This document shows positions 32,473 to 45,304 of a stretch of 64,000 bases of DNA, in pieces. The DNA is from Sodiomyces alkalinus F11. Lineage: Eukaryota; Ascomycota; Sordariomycetes; Glomerellales; Plectosphaerellaceae. The stretch is taken from the NCBI RefSeq assembly GCF_003711515.1, contig NW_021167090.1, positions 875,346 to 939,345 of the forward strand. The letters run 5' to 3'. The stretch's first letter is position 1. Every line of letters starts with the position of its first letter. The notes under the pieces were generated by a model. The model was not told the DNA's origin and searched no databases. It worked only from the letters and a program-made list of their open reading frames with translations. Both the position numbers and the translations under genes were made by a program.

Positions 32473-33117
32473 ATGATCAACGCGTTTCTGGTCTTCAACG
32501 GCCAGGGCCAGCCACGGCTGACCAAGTTTTATACCCAGCTGGTACGAGACCTCTGACCCCTTGCCCTTCGGCCTTCCTGCCCTTCGTGTCTACCTACGAC
32601 TGACACCTGTACCACCCAGGAAACAAGCATGCAACAGAGGCTCATATCCGAAATCTTCACCCTCGTCTCGAATCGCCCCACCGGCTCCTGCAATTTCCTC
32701 CCCCTCCCACCCCTCCTCGCCGCCTCGGGGACGTCGCATTCGTCCGCCGAAGAGGAGAACGACGTCCCGTCGCTCGTCACCTACCGCCACTACGCGACGC
32801 TCTATTTCATCATCATCTCGACCAACACCGAGTCGCCGCTCGCCCTCATCGACCTGATCCAAGTCTACGTCGAAGCCCTCGACAAGCTCTTCGAGAACGT
32901 GTGCGAGCTCGACCTCATTTTCAACTTTGAGAGCTTACATGCCACCCTCGGCGAGATGATCGTCGGCGGCGTGGTGGTGGAAACCAGCTTGGATAGGATC
33001 GTGGCTGGCGTGCGAGCGCAGGGCACCATTGCCAAGAGACCCGTGAATGAGAGTAGGGGTTCCGCCTTGGGTTCTGGTATGGGCCTCGGCGGTAATTTCG
33101 TCTGGCACGGACGGTAG
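32473..33117 (+). CDS. APS3: AP-3 adaptor complex sigma subunit
   Basis: Two exons (32473-32541 and 32620-33117; GTACGA donor, CCAG acceptor) encode 188 residues. The protein is a longin-fold small adaptin. Exon 1 gives MINAFLVFNGQGQPRLTKFY; exon 2 continues with QQRLISEIFTLVSNRPTG, then TYRHYATLYFIIISTNTESP, IDLIQVYVEALDKLFENVCE and FNFESLHATLGEMIVGG. This is the AP-3-type sigma version (VSNRPTGSCNFL, IVAGVRAQGTIAKRPVN) rather than AP-1 or AP-2. An acidic insert around residues 55-72 and a Gly-rich tail are fungal additions. Role: part of the AP-3 coat that sorts cargo from the Golgi to the vacuole. Confidence 0.95.
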
Positions 33118-33423
33118 GCCCTGGGTAGGCAATGACGGATGGATGGAAGAAATAATGAACAAATCATAGACATACCATGATGATCATGTTGCAAGCGCAG
33201 GTGCAAGTGGAACGGAGAGAGAGATCTTTGTTGTTGCTCGAAAAGAAGAAAATGCCCGCCATATAGATTATGGATTTATGTGTACATGAAGAAAAGCCGC
33301 CGGCCGGGTCTTCTCAAGCGCCAAATGGGTATGCGATCAAAACATCAGCACCTTGGACTCCGCCCCCCGCATATTGTGTTGTAAGTTATATATGATACAT
33401 GTTGCAAAATCCCGGGCTGTCGA
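33118..33423. other. short spacer between convergent genes
   Basis: 3' flanks of the AP-3 sigma gene and the small mitochondrial-type protein gene. Nothing else was recognised. Confidence 0.4.
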
Positions 33424-33960
33424 CTACTTGGGTTCGTTTCGTGGAGAAGGGGCTGCCGGCGCGTCTGCCCGTCGCTCGTATCGTTTCTCTGGATCCACGG
33501 CGCCGAACACACTCTTGACGTACTTAATGGCCTGTTGTCGCTCCATTAGCCCGTTGCCTGTTGCCCTCGACGAAACGGTCAAGATCCGTCTTTTGCTTAC
33601 CTGGTCGGAGGGCCGGTATGGTCGACCGAAGAGTGTAGTCTCTGTAAAAAAGAGCGCTCCGAGGGCCCCTGCTTTGTTGTCAGCGATCTCGTCCCCGGAA
33701 CTCTCGAACTGGCATTCGTGCTAACCTGTCACGGTGACAAGCTGGACGAGTTTGATCGCCTTGTTCCACCTTGGCCGCGCATGCTTGAGGGCCACTCTCC
33801 GCTTGTATTTCTTCTCGAATCGCAATTGCGCCTGGGGACTGAGCTTGGTGAAGTCGGGCGGCCAGACTTTCTTTAATTGGAAGGGGCCGGATGCTGCTGG
33901 CACGGACGATTCTGCTGCTTCGCTGGCCTGGGACGCCAGTCGGAACAATGTGGGAAACAT
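33424..33960 (-). CDS. small mitochondrial-type membrane protein
   Basis: Three exons (33960-33726, 33668-33601, 33531-33424) yield 136 residues. The start is the ATG in good context (ATCGCCATGTTT). An in-frame TTG-initiated extension is not used. The N-terminus (MFPTLFRLASQASEAAESS) could be a short presequence. A conserved-looking block KKVWPPDFTKLSPQAQLRFEKKYKRRVALKHARPRWNK is very basic. It is followed by one hydrophobic segment across the first splice junction (KLVQLVTVTGALGALFFT), then FGRPYRPSDQ and a charged C-terminus. The pattern (short basic matrix side, single TM) resembles small inner-membrane proteins of respiratory or ribosomal assembly, but I cannot name it. It is divergent from leucyl-tRNA synthetase. 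Confidence 0.75.
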
Positions 33961-34521
33961 GGCGATGCGATTCGGAGCAGAAATCCGACGAGGCGTGGCG
34001 AAAAGCTGGTAGTTACGGTCGCGGAACAGAGCAACGACAAGAGAAAACAACGTGATAATTTTCCATCTCTACGAAATACATTGAGCTTCCATCCCGAAAA
34101 AGAGAAGACGCTTGAAGTGGCCCGTGCGTCAACACGACCTGACTCCGCACTCAGAGAAAGTGCCCCACTCGGGCTTCACCGAGCGGCAAGGGTCCCCGAC
34201 ACCGGCACGGAATTTGTATGTACAGAGTACTGTTGTACTGTACCCCGCCACATATCTGCAATTCCGTCGCGGGGCACTTCTTTTTTTCCATTTCCACCGA
34301 ACATCAAAATACCACTTCTTCCAACCCCGCGGCGATTCTGTGACTCAAGGCTGCTCGGAACGGGCCTGCAACACCCACCGCGACAACGACAGTCTTTTTT
34401 GAAGACCAACTGTCATTACAATCTGTGTTGAAGAAAAAGAAGAAGAAAAAAAGAAAGAAAGAACAAAGAATATTCGCTGTTGCCGACTTTCTTTTCCCCA
34501 CATTCGACGCCGCCCGTCACC
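33961..34521. promoter_or_regulatory. shared promoter region, small mitochondrial protein / LeuRS
   Basis: A 561-bp spacer between divergent starts. An A/G-rich tract on the plus strand at 34430-34470 lies just before the LeuRS start. No TATA box was seen. Confidence 0.4.
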
Positions 34522-37500
34522 ATGACGACCGACCCGGCCAAGGCTATCGAAAGCCTCCAGATCTCCAAGACCAAGGAGCTTAAGAGCACAGAGAAGCGCG
34601 ATACTCTCATTGCCATTGAAAAGAAATACCAGAAGAAATGGGCCGAAGACAAGATCTTTGAGGTGGAGGCCCCGTCGTTGGAGGAGCACCCCCTGGGTTC
34701 GATTTCGGCCGCCGAACTTCGCGCAAAGTACCCGAAATTGTAAGCCCGACCTTGCACAGTCTCACAGTCTTGTAGGAGTGTTAGAAAGAGGGGGCTAACA
34801 TGGTTGCAGCTTCTCGACTGTCGCGTACCAATATGTCAATGGCGTTCCCCATGCCGGCCACGTCTTCTCGCAGAGCAAAGTCGAGTTCATGACCGGGGTG
34901 CGTTCTCCCTTGACCCTCGTTTCTTGCCCTTCCGACGACGTTTACATCTTTTAATACCATTCTTTGATATAGACCGCCCGTATGTCCGGGAAGAGAGCCC
35001 TGTGGCCCGTCGGATGGCACGCCACTGGCATGCCGATCCAGAGCTCCAGCGACAAGTTGAGGGCAGAGGTGGAGAAGTTCGGTGCCCAATTCGAAAAGTA
35101 CGAGGAAGAGCCCATCATCGACGGCGAATCCCCGCCTGCTCCTGACGCTGCGAACGCGAATGCGAATGCGACTCGTGAGGATGTCACCAAGTTTACAACC
35201 AAGAAGAGCAAGGCCACCGCCAAGACGGCCAAGCTGAAGTACCAGGTCCGTGGAAGATACTGGTGAGGATCGGTTGGGGGTCGTGAACTTGTGTTCTTGC
35301 TGACCTTTTGTTTCTCAGTTCCAAATCATGCAATCCATGGGTATCCCCAAGGAGGAGATCCATAAGTTTGCCGATCCCCAGTACTGGCTGAACTTCTTCC
35401 CTCAGCTTTGCACAGATCACATGTCCAGTCTAGGTTTCAGAGTAGGTTCGTAATTCCCCCCTGTCATAGCCTGTAACCGTCGTTGCTCTGTCTTTCCTCG
35501 CTGACCATGGTAGATTGGCGCCGATCCTTTATCACGACCGATGTCAACCCCTACTACGATGCCTTCGTTCGATGGCAGATGAACCGCCTGAAGGAGCTTG
35601 GAAAGATCAAGTTTGGCAAGCGGTACACTATTTACTCCATCAAGGATGGTAGGGTTTACTCATGTCTGATCGTCTACACCCCTCGTTTTGCTTACTTTGC
35701 TGCAGGCCAGCCATGCATGGACCACGACCGATCTGAAGGAGAAGGTAAGTCGTTTAATTCCGCGAGGGTGTCTTTGATGATGGCCACGTATCCCGCCAGA
35801 CAGTCTCTAAATGACATCGGCAGGTGTTGGGTCTCAAGAATACACCGGCCTCAAGATGAAGGTCTTGGAGTGGGCCCCTAAAGCTCGGGAATCCCTCGAG
35901 GGTAAACTGCCCGCCGACGCCAACGTCTTCTTGGTCCCAGCGACTCTCCGACCGGAGACCATGTACGGTCAGAATGCCGTATTCGTGTCTCCCAAGATCA
36001 CATATGGGATCTTCAAGGCGTCCGATACCGACTACTATGTGATCACTCACCGCGCGGCCCGCAACATGGCGTACCAGGGGATCCTGTTCAAGGAGGGCGA
36101 GTTCCCCTCGGTGACCGAGATTGACGGATCTGCCATGATCGGTACCTTGGTCAACGCTCCTCTGTCGGTCCACACTGGCGGTGTCCGCGTCTTGCCCATG
36201 GAGTCCATCCTGCCGACCAAGGGAACTGGTGTTGTCACTTCGGTTCCTTCCGACAGCCCTGCCGACTATGTCATGACCATGGATCTGCGCAAGAAGGCGG
36301 CATACTACGGAATCGAGCAGGAATGGGCGGAGCTCGAGATCATCCCCATCATTGATACCCCTACGGGCGATCTCATCGCCAAGAGCTTGGTCGAGAGCCT
36401 GAAGATTAGTTCTCCTAAAGATACCGTCCAGCTGGAAAAGGCCAAGGACACTGCCTACACCGAAGGGTATGTCTTTCTCCACAAGTATCACGATGTAATT
36501 ATTTTGTACTGATTTTGCTTGTCAGGTACTACAAGGGACGGATGAAGATTGGTGCCTGGAGCGGACAGTCAGTAGAACAAGCGAAGCCCCTCGTCCGAAA
36601 GCACCTGATCGACGAGGGCCTTGCGTTCCCGTACGCCGAGCCCGAACGCAAGATCGTCAGCCGGTCGTCCGATGAGTGTATCGTCGCCCTCATGGACCAG
36701 TGGTACCTGGACTACGGCGAGGAGTCTTGGCGGAACACTGCCCTCACCCACCTTGCCAACGCCGACGGCAACGGCCTGAACACGTTCAGCAGCGACACGC
36801 GGAACGCCTTTGAGGGCGTTCTGAACTGGCTCAACCAGTGGGCCTGCGCCAGGACCTACGGACTGGGAACCAAACTCCCGTGGGATCCCCAGTTCCTCGT
36901 CGAGTCCCTCAGCGACAGCACGATCTACCCGTGCTACTACACGATCAGCCACTACCTCCAGAAGGACATTTACGGAAACGAGAAGGGTACCCTGAACATC
37001 GCGCCGGAGCAGATGACCGACGAGGTGTTCGACTACATCTTCTGCCGCCGCGAGTTCGACGACGACATCGTCAGCAAGTCGAACGTTCCCAAGTCGTCCC
37101 TCGAGACCATGCGCAGGAGCTTCGAGTACTGGTACCCGCTTGACGTGCGGAGCAGCGGCAAGGACCTCATCAACAACCACCTCACCTTCTTCCTCTACAT
37201 CCACATTGCCTTGTTCCCGCCCGAGTACTGGCCTCGCGGCATTCGCACCAACGGCCATCTCCTGCTCAACGGGGAGAAGATGAGCAAGTCTACCGGCAAC
37301 TTCCTGACGCTGGATGATATGGTCAAGAAGTACGGAGCCGATGCGTCTCGTATTGGTCTCGCAGATGCCGGTGATTCCATGGGCGACAGCAACTTTGAGG
37401 AGGATGTCGCTAACCAGGCCATTCTACGTCTATACACCCTGCGTGGTATGTTCTCTTTTTCTCTTTTTCTCTTTTTTTCTTTTTCTTGATGCTTACGAAA

Positions 37501-38614
37501 GACAGAATGGTGCGAGGATGCGGTCAAGAACAAGGACCAGCTTCGCACTGGCGAGTGGAACTACTTTGACAAGATCTTCAACAACGAGATGAATGCCTTG
37601 GCCAAGGAGACGATCCACCAATACCGTATGTGCACACCAACAATGCCGGCGTAAAAGAAGGGAACTCGCTAACACACTGTAGATGAGACTTCCTACAAGC
37701 TGGCCCTCAAGGCTGGGTTCTATGAGTATGGCTCTCTCCCACGTCCCGAAAGATGGATAACGATATGATGTTGACAGACTCAATTAGCTTCAACAATACC
37801 CTCTCATTTTACCGAGAGAGCAGTGCCGGGACGAAGATGCATCGCGATTTGGTCAGTAACAGGCTGAATTGAGTTCAAAATTGAGCAAGGGACACGGCTG
37901 ACAAAGGACATCTAGGTGCTCCGGTTCATCGAACTCCAGTGTCTCCTCATGGCGGTCATCGCGCCGCACTGGGCCGAGAGCGTGTGGCTGGAGATCCTGC
38001 AGAAGCCGACATCGATACAGCAAGCGACGTTCCCCGCGACCGAGGAAGTGGACGGCTCCCTCGCGGCGGCGCGCAAATACATCTCGTACACGGCGTCGAA
38101 CGTCAACTCGGCCGAAGGGCTGCAGCTGAAGAAGAAGGCCAAGGGCAAGGAGCTGTCGTTCGACCCGAAGCGGCCCAAGAAGCTCACCATCTTCATGAAC
38201 GAGCGGTTCCCGGCGTGGCAGGACGCGCACATGGAGCTGCTGCGGTCGATGTGGGACCCGGCGACGCGGTCGGTGGACGACAAGGCGCTCAACGGCAAGA
38301 TCCCCAAGGCGGAGATGAAGCGGGCCATGCCGTTCCTCCAGGGCCTCAAGAAGAGGCTCCAGGCCGGGGAGCCGGCCGAGGCCGTGTTCGAGCGCAAGCT
38401 GGCGTTCGATGAGAAGATGGTGCTCGTGTCGATGACGGACCTGCTCAAGCGGAGTGCGAGCTTGGTGGACTTGCAGATCGTGAATGTCCAAGAGGGCGGT
38501 AGGCAGGGTACGGATGTCGTGACGGGGGAGACTGTCACTGGCCTGCCTTCGAATGCGGAAGGGGCGCAGCCTGGCACCCCGACCTTCCTATTTGCCAACG
38601 TTGAGACTTCGTGA
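34522..38614 (+). CDS. leucyl-tRNA synthetase, cytosolic
   Basis: Twelve exons: 34522-34739, 34810-34897, 34973-35245, 35319-35445, 35514-35648, 35706-35744, 35824-36466, 36526-37445, 37506-37625, 37683-37725, 37788-37851 and 37916-38614. They encode 1122 residues, close to the usual size of eukaryotic cytosolic LeuRS. The class I HIGH motif is PHAGH at 86-90 and KMSKS is at 759-763. Between them lie the connective/editing domain ([26 protein letters not shown]) and [19 protein letters not shown]. The anticodon-binding and C-terminal domains follow. There is no mitochondrial presequence, so this is the cytosolic enzyme (yeast CDC60 equivalent) charging tRNA-Leu. Introns 2-4 use unusual donors GTGCGT, GTCCGT and GTTCGT. 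An Ala/Asn repeat (about residues 157-163) lies in a linker. Confidence 0.96.
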
Positions 38615-40055
38615 GAGGGCGTTCATAAGACTGAGAGCAGATGCTACGTTGTTGCTATACGTCTAGACCGGCGGTGTTGTTTAGAGTCTAGACCGTGTTA
38701 AGCTACAGAGAGAATGAGTAGATCAATCCCATGAAATACAATTTGCATTGGGCCCGAATGAAGAATGTATGCATGTATGTATGCCAGAGAGATGTAGTAG
38801 TCGAGGAATTTGCCCAACTTGCGACTGCAAATGCTTCGACGAGGAAGTTCTTCCAGCTTGTTCCTATCCAATTGGGGCGTGGCACGGGTGCAGTCGGCGG
38901 GTGTCGATGATGAAAGGCGATGTGACGCGAACAGTCAAATTGGTGACATGTCCTAAGAAACCGTTTTCAAAATTCCCCGTTTTAATGGCGTCATACCTAT
39001 TTATTACACGTGTACCTACCTTATTAACAACCGATCGATGAAGCGCGATAAGCGCTGTTCCAGCCGTTACCTAAGGTAGGTACCCGTGTACTTGCTTCAG
39101 GTACCTTAGGTTCCGTTACGTACCTTACCCAAAAGCGTCGAAGCGATCTAAACTTTGAAAGGGTACTGCTGTTATCAGAACATAAATTAAGGTACTCGGA
39201 ATTATATATGTATTCGCTTATAGAGGGAAAGGTTTCTCTATAGGAAGGTATCTATGACTATTTATCCTAAAGAAATAGGGCTTGGCAGGGTCATAGGTAC
39301 AAGCCGATCAAGTAGCCGAACTCACCCGGAACTACCTAAATCGAAGTCACGCCCCGATATCGACCTTCCACTACCTATCTGACAGCTGTACTTGGTACCT
39401 TTGATGTCACAAACGGAGACCCGGATTTAGCCTGACGGGTGCGTCAATTAAAAAAACCAAATGTGTCTTGTCGCTGCGGCAACAACACAGCGACTCCAGT
39501 CCATTTTTAGACCCAACCTTCTGGTACTGCAGAGTATGCAAAATGAGATGGAAATAGGCAGTCCAGGGCGAGCTCGACAAAGCCCAAAGGTCCTTATTCG
39601 GACAATTTTGCATCGGACGTTGGAGCAGTAGATTGTGGGTCCTTACAGGTGTACTGTATGCTCTTGGATAGGAGCGGGAACAGGAACAGGGGTGAGACTC
39701 TGCGAGCTGCCTTGTTTTGCAAAGCAAGGAAAAGCAAATGATGTCGTTCTCTCGGCCAGGATCTTGCATGCTGCGTATGTACGATCGGCGCCCTCGGCTG
39801 CCTCTGCACTATATTGTTGTTCGACCTTTAATATACATGGTTGACTGCTCACTCTTCAATGCTATCTCACCACCCACTGGATTAGATCGCCAAATAATCC
39901 GTAATCCTCTCTGCTATGCCACCTTGACGCGCGCTGGCGCCACGGGGCTGCTCAACTTGTCGTCGCGATTAATAACTCGAGCGTCCTACTATCGTTACGG
40001 CTTCTTTCTTCCAATAGCCATCCTTCCCCGCCTCGAAATAATCCAGCCCCTCGCC
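38615..40055. other. 1.44-kb spacer with motif-rich AT block
   Basis: 3' flank of LeuRS, then an AT-richer block (about 38990-39400) with many TACCTTA, GGTACC and CCTAAGG motifs. It ends with the promoter of the small GPI-type gene. No other gene was recognised. Confidence 0.45.
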
Positions 40056-40488
40056 ATGCGCCCCTGCGTGGCCCTGCCACTCACCATCGCAGGCCTTGCT
40101 ACGGCCACGCAGGCCATCACACCCGCCTCACACGAACTTCCCAGTGTCGACAGAGTCGCAGCGCTTGGTTTAGACGCAGCCCCGCCCGCGAGGACGCCAG
40201 ACGCTCTGTTCCGGGCTATAGAGGCCGCGAGCGAGTCATCACCGACCGACACTCGCTCGAGCGAATGTACGCGCCGCCGTTCCTCTTGTTGCTTTGCTTT
40301 CGCGTGTCGGGTTGGTTGGAGGCTAACATCCGACTTGTCACACAGCGGCGCCTTCCACCCCCGTTGCAGATACCACGGCGACCGACGACCCGGACGTCGT
40401 GCCAACTGCCGCAGCGGGGCGGCCGGGTCTAGGAGGATCCATCGTCGCCTTGATCGGGTTCGGGGTAGCGGGCCTCGTATTGATATAG
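40056..40488 (+). CDS. small GPI-type or membrane-anchored secreted protein
   Basis: Two exons (40056-40266 and 40346-40488; GTACGC donor, GCTAAC branch site, CACAG acceptor) give 117 residues. The start (GCCATGCGC) opens a signal peptide MRPCVALPLTIAGLATATQA. The mature part is Ala/Pro/Ser/Thr-rich and acidic. Exon 2 adds a Thr/Asp-rich stalk, a small-residue region TAAAGRPGLGGS, and a hydrophobic tail IVALIGFGVAGLVLI that ends the protein. That layout fits a GPI-attachment signal or a C-terminal TM anchor. No domain is recognised. Splicing restores one continuous frame with both expected terminal signals, which is the main argument for the gene. Confidence 0.65.
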
Positions 40489-41180
40489 GTCGGTGGTGGT
40501 GGACGCGGATTGATTGGCGTAATGTGGAGGTTAGACGACCGTTACGTGACATACCATGACCAAGAGGCGCGCAGCGGGATTTGGCGCAGGGCGGAAACGG
40601 ATGTTATACTAGACGACTAGACGAGCAGACGACAGACAAGGCATGCCTTGTGACGATGTAATGCCGTATAATACCGTATAATACGAGATCAAGAATGTTG
40701 GACGTTGACCCCTCTTGCATCTTTTGTGTGTCATTGGGTGGCGCGGATCTCACGTCTGTCCTGTGCGACGATATTTGGGTCGATGGAATCGAATCGACGC
40801 AGGACGTGCATGACTGGATGGTATGTCACCTGCGCCCCTGGAGACTTGATCGGAAACCCAGCGCCGAAGCGATGGATTTTCGATTGATGTCGTGGGCTGT
40901 AACGGGAGGAAGGAAAGCGATGATTGCGCTCCCCGTTACATCGCATGCTCCTTCGCCCTTCTCTTTGCATATTGAATTGTTGGGTGTTACTAATCCATGG
41001 TACTTATAGGCTGGTTCGACAATCATCGTTTAGTGGACCTATTACTCGCGAGCTGTCCCGACGGTGTCGTGGCGTTGGTCGCTTGGCCTGGGAAGAGTCG
41101 GCGTGATGGGAATTACGCATGTAGCCGACCGGCGAAAAGTTGTGGCATCGGAATGAATATATGCGTATCAGGTATGGGGT
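40489..41180. other. spacer between convergent genes
   Basis: 3' flanks of the small GPI-type gene and of DPH3. A short direct repeat ATGCCGTATAATACCGTATAATACG lies at about 40662-40685 (two copies of CCGTATAATA). No gene was recognised. Confidence 0.4.
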
Positions 41181-41521
41181 TTAGGCGGCGACAGGAACCT
41201 GAGCGACAGCGTTGTCCTTGGCTGGCTCGGGGTCGGGCTCGGGGTCCTTGGGAAGGTCATCCTGGAAATTTGGAAGTGAGCATGGAACGGGGAAAGGAAA
41301 CAGGCCAAAGGAAAAGGAAAAAGCACCTTGTCAAAAATGACACGGATCATGAGACTGCAGCTGGGACAGACGGCAATATCCTCCTCGTCGCGCAGGTCGG
41401 CAAGGGTGATATGGAAGCGGTCGCCACAGGGACACGGGTAGGTGTAGATTTGCATGGCCTCGTCGAAGGTCATGTCTTCAATCTCGATCTCGTCGTAGAC
41501 GGAAATCTCGTCGTCGGTCAT
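41181..41521 (-). CDS. DPH3: diphthamide biosynthesis protein 3 (DPH3/Kti11)
   Basis: Two exons (41521-41327 and 41261-41181; GTGCTT donor, CCAG acceptor) encode 91 residues. A CSL-type zinc/iron-binding domain is complete: [22 protein letters not shown] with Cys30 and Cys32, and [14 protein letters not shown] with Cys52 and Cys55. The short C-terminal tail is Asp/Glu/Pro-rich. The family member donates electrons to the Dph1-Dph2 radical-SAM complex in the first step of diphthamide formation on EF-2. It also acts with Elongator in wobble-uridine modification. Cytosolic. Divergent from the peroxisomal ABC transporter gene. Confidence 0.96.
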
Positions 41522-42274
41522 GATGGGCGGCGGAATCTGAGGTCGAGACGGTTGTGTCGTGAAGATTTCGAAGAGAATGGAAAAACGAGGGGGAGAACTT
41601 TGAGAAAGCTGAGAGCCTTTTTTTTGTCCTCTTTTTCCCCCTTTTTCTTCTTTTTGGGGGGGGTTAGTTTTTCTTCTTTTGCCCCGCCTTGTGGCTGATA
41701 CTGAGGCTTCGCTACTTCGCTACCCCGGATTCTGTGAGCGGCTAACGGTGGCTAACGGTGGCTAGAAAAGCGGCCAACTTTATTACTAATACGGGTACGG
41801 CAAGGTACCTAACGCCAATAACGTCAGAAGGAAATCACATGCTAAGGTACCTCATTAATCCCCCGTGATGTGGATCCCTCGACGCCCTCGTCGACCGAGG
41901 GAGAAGCAGCATCTGATATCGCTCGTCCTTGTGACCATCGTGGCTTCGTCCCACACTACACTACATTTCTCCCACCTTCGCGTCTATCTCCCTCCTGCCC
42001 GTCAGAACGACAAGTATTGCACCTAAAGAGTTTTACCACCATCGGACGATCCCGCCTCAATTGACGACATTGGCCGACGAAACCATGGTTCAGGACTGCG
42101 ATCACCACCTCCGATAGAGATCCAGCGTCCATTGTCGACTCGATTCACGATTCACGATTCACATACCTCATTCTCTCTCGATACGCAACGCCGACCTAAC
42201 TCCTCATCCATCGCTTGTCTCGCTTCTCCCTCTTGGGTCGGTCTCCCTGGGCTCGCTGCCCCCCGTCAGACGAC
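41522..42274. promoter_or_regulatory. shared promoter region, DPH3 / ABC transporter
   Basis: A 753-bp spacer between divergent starts. It contains T-rich/A-rich tracts near 41618-41655, a tandem GGCTAACGGT duplication at 41741-41760, and two AAGGTACCT motifs at about 41803 and 41843. Confidence 0.45.
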
Positions 42275-44703
42275 ATGGCGGCGCAATCCAAGCTGCCCCC
42301 CATCACGCCACGCCGCGACCGCACTGTCCGAAGCATCGTCGCCCAGCTCACCTCTCTCTACCTCGACAACCGCACGCGCATCTCGCGCGCCGTGTGGATC
42401 ACCCTCTTCGTGGCTCTCGCGAACCGCATTCGCCATGCCATCTCCGAGCAGAAAGCCGCCTCCCACCGCGGCGCTGCTGCTGGCCAGCGGGACCGGGACT
42501 CTCGGGGTCGGGGGGCCGCGGCCTCCACCGGCGAAACAGACGACCCTGTGAAGAAAAAGAAGAAGAAGAGGGTCGAGCTGAATCGCGAGTTCTTCGGCGC
42601 CCTCCTCCGTCTGCTCCGCATCGTTATACCGGGATGGCGGAGCAAGGAGGCTCGGCTTCTCATCAGCCACTCGTTCTTCCTCGTCGTCCGCACTCTGATC
42701 AGCGTCAAGGTCGCTGCCATGGATGGTCAGATTGTCAAGAGCCTGGTAAAAGGCAACGGCCGGGAGTTTTTGAAAAGGATTGTGTGGTGGATGCTGATTG
42801 CCGTCCCGGCAACCTTTACGAATTCCATGGTTCGTTTTCCCTGCGTCGCTAAACATTCGCATGTCTGTGTCTGACCCTTTCGCACAGCTCTCCTACCACC
42901 AAGCCGAACTCTCTCTCAACTACCGCACCCGTTTGACCCAGTACATTCACGACAAATACTTGTCTCAATTGACCTTCTACGGCATCACTGCGCTCGACGA
43001 CCGGATAAAGAACCCCGACCAGCTCATCGCCGTCGACGTCGCCAAGTTTTCGAGTAGTCTGGCTGAACTGTACAGCAACCTAGCGAAGCCGCTTCTGGAT
43101 ATGGTGCGTTGATCCCAGGTTCGACTACCCGTCGTACCCCCCCCCCCCCATTACTGACTGTTATCCAGACCATCTACACCTACCAGCTATCCAAGAGTGT
43201 CGGCGGCGAAGGCGTCGTCTTCATGTCCCTTCTGGTCCAACTGTCGGCCAACGTCATGCGCGCCCTGACACCGCCGTTTGGCCGCTACGTGGCCGACGAG
43301 GCCCGTCTCGAGGGCGAGTTCCGCTTCCAGCATTCGAGGCTCATCGACCACAGCGAGGAAGTCGCCCTGTACGCGGGCCACGGCGTCGAGAAGGACACCC
43401 TGGACAAGGGCTACTTCACCCTCATCAAGCACGTCAACTACATCCTGCGGCGCCGCTTCTACCACGGGTTCATGGAGGACTTTGTCATCAAGTACTTCTG
43501 GGGCGCCCTCGGCCTGCTGCTCTGCAGCGTGCCCGTCTTCGTCAAGATGCCCGGCCAGATCGCCATGAACATGGGCGACCGCACCGAGAGCTTCATTACT
43601 AATCGTCGCATGCTGCTGTCGGCGTCGGATGCCTTTGGTCGGGTCATGTTTTCGTACCGCGAGATCATGGAGTTGGCCGGGTACACTTCCCGTGTCGACT
43701 CTCTTCTCGAGGTCATGGACGATATCCGCGCCGGTCGCTTTGAGAAGAAGCTGGTCTCTAGCTCGGGTACGGAGAATAATGAGGCGGTTCTCAAGGGACG
43801 GGGGGCTGTCGTGGAAAGCGAGGACATTGAGTTTACCGATGTGTATGTGTTTTCCCTTTTGGCTACAAGTTCACCCAGCCACCCCCCCCCTTTTTTTATC
43901 CCTTTTTCTCCCCCCCTTTTTTTTTTATTCTTTTCTGTCGTCCTCCGTGTCTGTGGTACTAACAAATCAGCCCCATCATCTCCCCCAACGGGGACGTCCT
44001 CGTCAAAGCCCTCTCCTTCTCCCTCAAGCCAGGAGACCACCTCCTCGTGGTGGGCCCCAACGGCTGCGGCAAGTCCTCTCTTTTTCGAATCCTCGGAGGT
44101 CTCTGGCCCGTCTACGGCGGCACGGTCCGCAAGCCCCCCTTCTCGCAGATCTTCTACATCCCGCAGCGGCCGTACCTCTCTCGCGGCTCGCTCCGGCAAC
44201 AGATTACGTATCCAGACTCGCTCCGGCAGGTCCGCGCGCGGGGGGTCACCGACGCCGACCTGCTCCAGATGCTCACCCCCCTCGGGCTCGAGCACCTCCC
44301 CGCGCTGTACGACGGCGGGTGGGACGCCGAGGCGGAGTGGCGCGACGTCCTCTCGGGCGGTCTCCAGCAGCGCGTTGCCATGGCGCGACTGTTTTACCAT
44401 CGCCCCAAGTACGCCATCCTGGACGAGTGCACGAGCTCCGTCACGCTCGATACCGAAAAAGTCATGTACGACACGGCCAAGGCGCTCGGCATCACCCTCA
44501 TGACCGTCAGCCACCGCCGCAGCCTGTGGAAGTACCACGAGCGCATCCTGCAGTTCGATGGGCAGGGGAACTACGTCTTTACGAAGCTGGATGCCGATCG
44601 ACGGATGAAGCTGGAGGATGAGAAGGAGGATTTGGAGGTGTTGTTGAGGCAGATTCCGGAGGTGGAGAGGCGGATTGCTGAGCTGACGGTTGGTACTAGC
44701 TAA
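42275..44703 (+). CDS. peroxisomal half-size ABC transporter (ABCD/PXA type)
   Basis: Four exons (42275-42829, 42888-43103, 43169-43842, 43971-44703) encode 725 residues. The N-terminal transmembrane domain has segments around [32 protein letters not shown] and [16 protein letters not shown]. The block [25 protein letters not shown]...[11 protein letters not shown] is the conserved EAA-like region of ALD-family proteins. The nucleotide-binding domain has Walker [10 protein letters not shown] (510-518), signature [14 protein letters not shown] (about 609-622), Walker [11 protein letters not shown] (about 627-636) and the SHR H-loop (about 662). A Lys run precedes the TM core. It should import very-long-chain acyl-CoA into peroxisomes as a heterodimer (yeast Pxa1/Pxa2). 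By size it resembles Pxa2. Confidence 0.94.
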
Positions 44704-45265
44704 CGGGGGGAGCTGTATATATGGGACGCCCGGAGAGGTCTCGGTTCGATGAAGGGCGATGGGGTTTTTTTTGTCCTCCCAATCATTCACAGCAATGTCA
44801 AGCGATATAACGAAAATCGAAAGGGGCTGGGGCTTGTTGGTGAAATCGGTGGAAACTAGAGCGAGCCATGACACTCAGTCATCTACACTGGCGGCGTCTG
44901 GTTCTATCCTATCCGTCCAAGCCCGTCGTATGAAGCGTGGTAGCAACGCCATCTCGTCGGCCCATGCATCCAACCCAGGGGCCAAATGGTCCAGCTGAGG
45001 CTCCTTGTGGCTGCGGCTTCGACCACGGCAGCAACTCACCTTCGAGGCTTGGACATCCAGGTAACATTCTAATCTACCGTATGTTCTCCAGACTCTAAAA
45101 GAAGTGGCTTGCCCCCGTCGTAATAGGCTTCATGTTTCCAGCACAACATACTCCCTTGGTACAGAGTATCGTCAAACTATAAGACAGCCACCACCTCGTA
45201 TATACACGAAAGTAAAGGCACGGCTTTGAGATGTGGTTCCCTCTTGCTGTACTTAAGTAAACCCT

Positions 45266-45304
<39 letters not shown>

